Shown in pieces: positions 58,101 to 64,000 of a stretch of 64,000 nt of DNA (its first letter is position 1; each line of letters starts with the position of its first letter). Both the position numbers and the translations under genes were made by a program. Below the pieces are notes generated by a model. That model was not told the DNA's origin. It saw nothing but the letters and a program-made list of their open reading frames with translations, and made no database searches. Source of the stretch: Halichondria panicea (lineage: Eukaryota; Porifera; Demospongiae; Suberitida; Halichondriidae); NCBI RefSeq assembly GCF_963675165.1, contig NC_087378.1, positions 5,513,205-5,577,204 of the forward strand, written 5' to 3'.

Positions 58101-61100
58101 TTATAGCTAATAATAACTATAACAGTAAGTTTTTGTCTGCATTGAGGCAATCAGTGATTGGGAGTGTATTCACTAGATATAATTGTTATTATTATAGGTT
58201 TACTTTTTTTTCAAAACATACAGTTGCATGTTAGCGCTTCACTAATTCAGTTCCACAATACAGTCTTTTTGAAAACTGTCAACTCTTGCAATTCAAGCAT
58301 TTACTGCTGTTTGTGTGTGTGCAGATGGTTCGAACTACTGGACTCAAAGTGCTCCATGGAATGTTTACCTCCATTGCTGGACCCCAGGGGTTGAATTCTG
58401 ACCTCTGTGCACAGCTTGTCTCGGTGTGTCAATCTAGTCATGTCGGTACACTTAGTAACTTTATTTACTTGCAGAATGTTGTTGCCACTTTACCATGTAC
58501 GCTGCAGTCATTGTTCAACACATGCACCACCACAGGCTCTCTATGTCTACCAGCCCAGCCTAATTGATGCTCAGTTACTGCAAGCATGGCTCACAGTACT
58601 CCAGAGCGCGTACGTAAAGCTATACAATTTGACCCCTGACCTCTTTGTTGCCCACCTCCCCCGACTGTTTGTGATCTGTGTACGGTGTCTCCTCTCAAAC
58701 AAAGACACTGTCAAAGCAGCAGCTGCTTCTGTAATGGAGGTAAATGTTATCATACGTATTAATACACGTTATTAGTTATTGTGTCTTGTCTCAGATATAG
58801 AATCTTTCGCTGTGAATTGGCTGTGTTTGTAAATAAACCCAGCTTTACATGAATAGTTGAAGTGTAAAGAAATGCATAAAGGTGTGCGCATGTCTTTCTC
58901 CCATGTCTAGACTTTTCTGAAGGAGTACGTTCCTCCCACCTTGGACCAGCTGAAGGTACAAGCTGAGTCGAGTGAGGCTGGAAGGTTGAAGGCTAAAAGC
59001 AACGATGGTGACAACATGACGACTGACTCTACCGTTTTGGTCACTTTAAAAACTATGTTCAAGTAAGGCATAATATCCGTACTGGTTGGCAACTTTTTAG
59101 GGAGAAGTTAGTTGTCATTGAAACAGTATTTTTAATTGCTACAACCGAATTTGTAGGCTAGTAGAATTAGGTGATCTTCGTAAATATCGATTGCAGCCTT
59201 ACATGCATAATGGTATTCATGTACTGCCGACCACAATTTTATGAAAGTCGACGTGGCTATAAAAGCTGGTGACTGGCAGTTGATAGTTAACTTACCTGGC
59301 ACAGGGGATACTGTGATCAAGAAGGCAGTTCCCTCAGGTGGAGACTTGTGCATTGCACTCAGCCAAGTTGAAGCTTGCGATTTCCCCAAACGTGGGAAAC
59401 TCGGGTGCGCAATTTTTGGTAGTGGGGGACTGCGTTCGCGCATCCCCCTTCACAATTAACAAATAATAAATTGCTGTGACATTTTTGATGGAGGCACTTC
59501 ATGGAATCGCCTGTAAAAGCATTTATTTAGGAAAACATACCAGATGTGATTTCAACACCTTCTGTAATCTGCTCCTCATTCAATCACGGCATCCTGAGCG
59601 ACACCTAAGTTAATAAAAATCGCTCTGGAATCGCCTCCTTTACTTACAGATAGTGATCGAGTTAGAGGAAAGTGTAAACATACGGAGTAGAAGACTAAAG
59701 AATCCTGCGATTCACATTGCAGTGTTGCTATATATAATAAGACAATATCTTTGTTTGGTTGGGTTCGTGTCACAGGCCGTAACACACTGTGTTATGGCGT
59801 AATCCTGTGTGAAGCCCTGGCTGCCACCATTTTCTGATTCGAATGATGCGACCAACTACATGGTCCTAGATTAACGAAAATCCACTTTATGTTTTGGGCG
59901 TAGCTGCAAAAGTATTTAAATAGTTTTGATGTGCAGGTCTTTGGAGGGTGGGCTCAAATACAAGTACTGCACATCATGGGGCCATGTGCTGAGAGTGTTT
60001 GCACTGTTCTACCAGGTGGTGGGGGGTCTACAACAGTGCCAAAGCTTTATGACAAAGGTTCGTTCTTTGTTATCGGCTGAGGTACTAGCGAGGTACAGAC
60101 TATAATGATGTCTTTTTGTTTAGTAATTATGCTTCATTCCTCTTATCAATGCCATGTGTTTGTGTTCTCACAGTCATTGGTGACAATCTGTGACCTAAGG
60201 GCTTCTCCCGATTTCCACTTCAAATCTGATGTGGACACTGCCTTTGGAGCCGCTGTCGGGTCCATGGGTGTAAGGTACGTTGGTCACTTCTCAATATAAT
60301 TATTATACCTGCGTACAACCTTGCAATTCATATCAGTGACACTTTTAAGCATACGTCAGGCGCTCTCAATCAATCTTGTATTAATAATGCGTCTGAACTG
60401 ATTCAGATTAATTTGCAACTGTCTGACTCTATGCACACTCTCCCATACAGGGTTGTGCTTAAAGCCGTGCCTCTTCAGTTAGACCCGGATCCAAAAGGTG
60501 TAGTTGGGTCTCATGACTTCCCTCGTAGCTGGATGCTCCCCGTGTTAAGAGACAACATCAATAAAGATGAGCTTTCTTATTTCAGTGACAATTTTCTACA
60601 ATTGGCAGGCAAACTGAGAGCTAAAAGTGAGCAATGCTAAGTCATCGTCAAATAGCCAGTTGAATTACTGACTATACATGTACATCAAGCTCGATCTTTG
60701 CTCAGGTATGCAAGTAGCTCAGTCTGGCAACCCACTAGAAGGAAAGCTCTACGATACTCTACAACACCAGGTGAAGCAGCGTAATTATTATCATCTTCAT
60801 ACTCACTTGTGACATGAATACTTTCAGATATGGTGTCTTCTTCCTGGTTTTTGCTCTGGGCCTGTGGACCTGTGCCAGTCATTCGGTGGTATTGCTCGTA
60901 TCCTGGGGACAGCACTCAAAGAGAAGGCAGAGCTTAGGCCGATAGTGTGTCACGCCCTCAAATTGCTCATTGAGTGTAGCAAGGACAGTGGTAGGGCAAA
61001 CTATGTGTAATATGCATGTACATGTACACGCCCCAGAATCAATATTTACCTAAAATGTATCAGCTAGTTTCTATTTAGTATCATAATTATGACATTATTT

Positions 61101-63639
61101 TTGTGTACTGCACGCTACTCCTACATGCATGTATGTGAGTCAAGCACAAGCCTTGTTTATAGTTTGAGGTGTAACTCTCCGTCATCATTTTCACAACTGC
61201 CATGATTTCTCTAGAAGAGAACAGGAAGGAGCTTGCTCGTTTCTCCAAGAACTTCCTCCCCATTTTATTTGAGCTGTACGTCACCACTGCTGATGAGTAC
61301 AAAAGGGGCAGTGACAGAGAACCTTTGATTGCCTGCATTAGAGCCTACGTCTCCATTACAGGTGCATTATTACCTAAAACTATGTGAGTTCGCTTAGTCT
61401 CCCAGTACGTACCTACATGTAGTACTGTGTCACACTGGAATACTGAATATAATATAGTACTCAGTAAGCCAAGGATGGACCATACATAAACGTTTTATCA
61501 ATAAAAGTACAAATCTTCCACATGTAAGCGCTCAATTGCAAAGTGTTTGTCTCGCTACTCCTACAGATGAGCAGCTCCTCAGGACGTTTCTGACTAGTGC
61601 CCTGAGCAAGGTTGGGTCGGAAGATGTTCCCACATCCAGTAAACAGCTTCTTCTGGACCTGGTGCAGTCGTTCACCCCTCAACTCTCTGAAGGCTCTCTG
61701 GATCAGGTCTACTTGACCATATCACCACTCTTAGATGTGAGTTGGTGTCTGTTGCATTGATTTAGCGATCTGTGCATTCGTAGTACATGTATAATGACTG
61801 TGGTTCATTGTCAACAATTGCATAATTAACACAACAAATTACATGTACATGTACCTCTTCTATAACACTCTACTATAATTATGTATTATTTTTTGAGCGA
61901 AAGCAAAGCATTGTGAGAGTTATTATTACTAGCACAGCCCAGCTTGCACCACTCGTTCTGCTATAGTTAATCTATATTTTCGTCATGTCAGGCTGGGAAC
62001 AGTTCCATGCAGAAGAAGGCCTATATATGTCTCGAGTGTCTGCTCTCTTGCAAAAGCCCTGCCCATCAAGCGTTCATCACCCATCACCTTGACAACCTGA
62101 GACAACTGCTGCTGGACTCCTTTTCCACCGCCAGCTCTGCCTCAAAGAAGGTGTTATTCTAACAGTTAGTGAATCAGCTGCATGCGTGTACCATACAGCT
62201 TTTTTAATGTTATTATTAAACGTGTGTCAGAAATTATTCAATTTTAGTCCATCTTTACCTTAATACATGACTCTGTATGTACATATTCACAATGCTTTCC
62301 AAATATATACGATCGTTCGTAAATTAATGCCAGCAGGCTAAGCATAAACTGTTTTTCTGTCCTCATGTACTTCATGTATTACTTTCTTTACATTACATAG
62401 CCTCGACTCAAGTGCCTCCTATACATTGTGGACCACCTCTGTCCGAAGAGCTCCGGCTTTATTGCAGCCATCTTACCAGAGGTGAGGCTTACTTTTAAGG
62501 TAGTGGGGACTATGATATAGAACCTTACTACATGTAGCTAAGGTTCGACAAAGGTCTCCTCAACCATTGCTCTACCCGAGCTGTACATGCATTTATTTCA
62601 CAGAGTTTTATCTTTTCTCAGGTTATTCTGTGCACTAAAGAAGTGAATGAGAAAACAAGAGTCATCGCCTTCAAATTGTTGATCAGGATGGGCTACGCTG
62701 CTCAGAGGTGCTATCTTAAGAGTGCTGAAGGTACAGATCTGTACTGTCTAATGTGATGCTCTGCCATATAATATTGGCTATGTCGTATATTGGCTTAGCC
62801 TCCTTCACCGGCCTTTGAAAGAAGGCCTGCTATTGACTGCTTGCGCATGCGCCAAATTATTGGATTTTTTTCCCGTAAATATTCCTATAATACTGGATAC
62901 ATCAGAGAAAATATCCTAAAAGTCATACACAGAGCTATATAGCTAGCTAGCTAGAGACAGAGCTGTGTAGGTTTGTTGTACTGCTATTTTCTTCTGATAG
63001 AATCAGTAGCAGTAGTATAGTAGACTTTCACCAAAGTTAGTGTTAAATGAGCGTGGCCTGTCCATATAGGCTCTTATCAGCCGTCACTCCTTTCAGACGA
63101 TCTTCATCCACACTGTTGCAGGCTGTGAGTCTTTTGTTAACATAGCAGGCTAAGGGTAGCTATCAGAGAATGCTATCCGATGGGCTAGAAACCTTCAATC
63201 GAACTTTCTATCTACTTCCTTCAATCCACTTCGATCCTTTCGTTGTGATGTCATAGTTTTACTGAGCATAAACGATGTTATCCAAAGCCCCCAGATACCG
63301 GGGGGATATTAGCACATGCGCAAGCAGTCGATACCAGGCCCACTTCCCTAGTGGGAAGTGCGGCCTGGGATCGAGGCTAATATTGGCTATGTCCTCCAAT
63401 GGCATTCAAGCATTCATGTGTTTTTGGGTATGAAATTTCAACTTTATTTCAACTCTAGTTTCATGTGTGCTGTTCTCTAACATTGTCAGGAGCTACATGT
63501 ATCATTGAATTGCTGCTGTTAACTTTCTTGCAGACAGTGTCACGGACTACTTTGTGAAGGTGTTGGCGGGATTGGCAGGCTCTACTCACATGATCTCTGC
63601 CACCATACTCACTCTATCCAGACTAGTATATGAGTTTCA
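55174..63639 (+). CDS. rrp12: RRP12 HEAT-repeat ribosome biogenesis factor, 3' truncated by window edge
   Basis: RRP12 is a nucleolar HEAT/ARM-repeat protein needed for processing and export of pre-ribosomal subunits. The start MARDGRLKAKVGKARRWRKG followed by SNPETKKHRQAAKGRF is the family's basic N-terminus. Exons: 55174-55400, 55719-55887, 56076-56159, then about 56383-56460, 56692-56796, 57224-57340, 57508-57693, 57771-57823, 58325-58422, 58536-58740, 58911-59062, 59937-60056, 60175-60274, 60452-60628, 60707-60770, 60827-60990, 61216-61362, 61567-61737, 61993-62149, 62401-62480, 62624-62730, 63536-63639. Conserved blocks include VCAVLAAVSEVV, TETEYFGAL, DFPRSWMLPVLRD, WCLLPGFC and RFSKNFLPILFELY. 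The last exon seen (about 63536-63639) is followed by a GT donor; the C-terminal exons lie to the right. Exon ends after the third are read by eye, good to a few bases. Confidence 0.95.
56895..57035 (+). repeat. 3' fragment of the CCTCGGTGCG dispersed family in RRP12 intron
   Basis: Contains TAGCAACGATCACGGTCGAT, TTTGGTGCCTCCACCGAG and the GCACCCGTGGTGC palindrome found at the end of the other copies. Confidence 0.7.
59070..59930. other. Long RRP12 intron with an unassigned open segment
   Basis: An 860 bp intron. Frames are open on both strands at about 59132-59459, and composition is more even than in other introns. No domain is recognised, so it is not called a gene. Confidence 0.4.
62796..63379. 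mobile_element. 584-bp MITE of the TAGCCTCC family with 9-bp duplication
   Basis: Starts TAGCCTCCTTCACCGGCC and ends GGCCTGGGATCGAGGCTA. Subterminal inverted blocks are GACTGCTTGCGCATGCGC and the matching GCATGCGCAAGCAGTC. ATATTGGCT is duplicated at 62787-62795 and 63380-63388. It fills most of an RRP12 intron and has no coding frame. Confidence 0.93.
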
Positions 63640-64000
63640 CGGTCAGTTAAATTAATCATTAAAACCAACACTGGAAATACTGTTATAGCAATATGTGTAG
63701 TTTTCTGAGCAGGCTGTTGCTTCGGTGGAAACTATAGCTGCACATAAAGCTAATACTTAAGATTAGCATGCAGCAATGGTTCAAGAGAGTAGAAAATTAT
63801 TGAGAAGTTCTTGTGGAAACCAGAGGAGGTTGAATAGAAACGCGTCATAACCGAGGCGCACCGAGGCTTTTAGAAGCCTTTGTTGGCCTCAATTTACTTA
63901 AACACCTCTCAACCCCATGAGTCACCACTGTGGCAACTAAACAAAATATCTCACACAAGTAATATGTGCACGGGAAAGTATATATAGGTGTAGTCATCTT

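Overview
Best reading: AT-rich nuclear DNA of an invertebrate animal, most likely a demosponge. The genes are animal-type (secreted heme peroxidase, WDR1/AIP1, NUP214, RRP12), split by short GT-AG introns, and the spaces between exons are packed with small palindromic transposons. The sponge assignment is inferred from general character; no species-diagnostic gene was seen.

Layout. Positions 1 to about 4.7 kb hold the 3' part of a Ty3/gypsy LTR retrotransposon, broken by a frameshift and a stop. From 4.7 to 5.8 kb lies its presumed 3' LTR and an element whose inverted arms are tandem repeats. A two-exon secreted animal heme peroxidase lies on the minus strand (8806-5837). From 8.8 to 15.9 kb there is no intact gene; this stretch holds miniature inverted-repeat transposons and a decayed tandem duplicate of the 3' half of the next gene. 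WDR1 (actin-interacting protein 1) is complete on the minus strand in 14 exons (27927-15938), and its frame closes across all junctions at 596 residues. About 200 bp away and divergent is a leucine-rich-repeat gene on the plus strand (28135-31183) with an apparent one-base insertion. Convergent with it is an orphan single-pass receptor (36367-32369, minus, 585 residues) with an FN3-like ectodomain. NUP214 occupies 54737-37079 on the minus strand (about 2,080 residues), and RRP12 starts divergently at 55174 and runs off the right edge. NUP214 (nuclear pore cytoplasmic face) and RRP12 (ribosomal subunit maturation and export) share a 436 bp divergent promoter.

The most distinctive content is the mobile DNA. 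At least six elements have clear terminal inverted repeats bounded by 9 bp target-site duplications that can be read directly, several sharing the end TAGCCTC, from 44 bp to 584 bp long. Others are pogo/Tigger-like (TA duplications), hAT-like (CAGGG or CAA ends with 5 or 7 bp duplications), foldback-like with tandem-repeat arms, and a degraded Crypton-like tyrosine recombinase in a NUP214 intron. No RNA genes, CRISPR arrays or prokaryotic features were seen.
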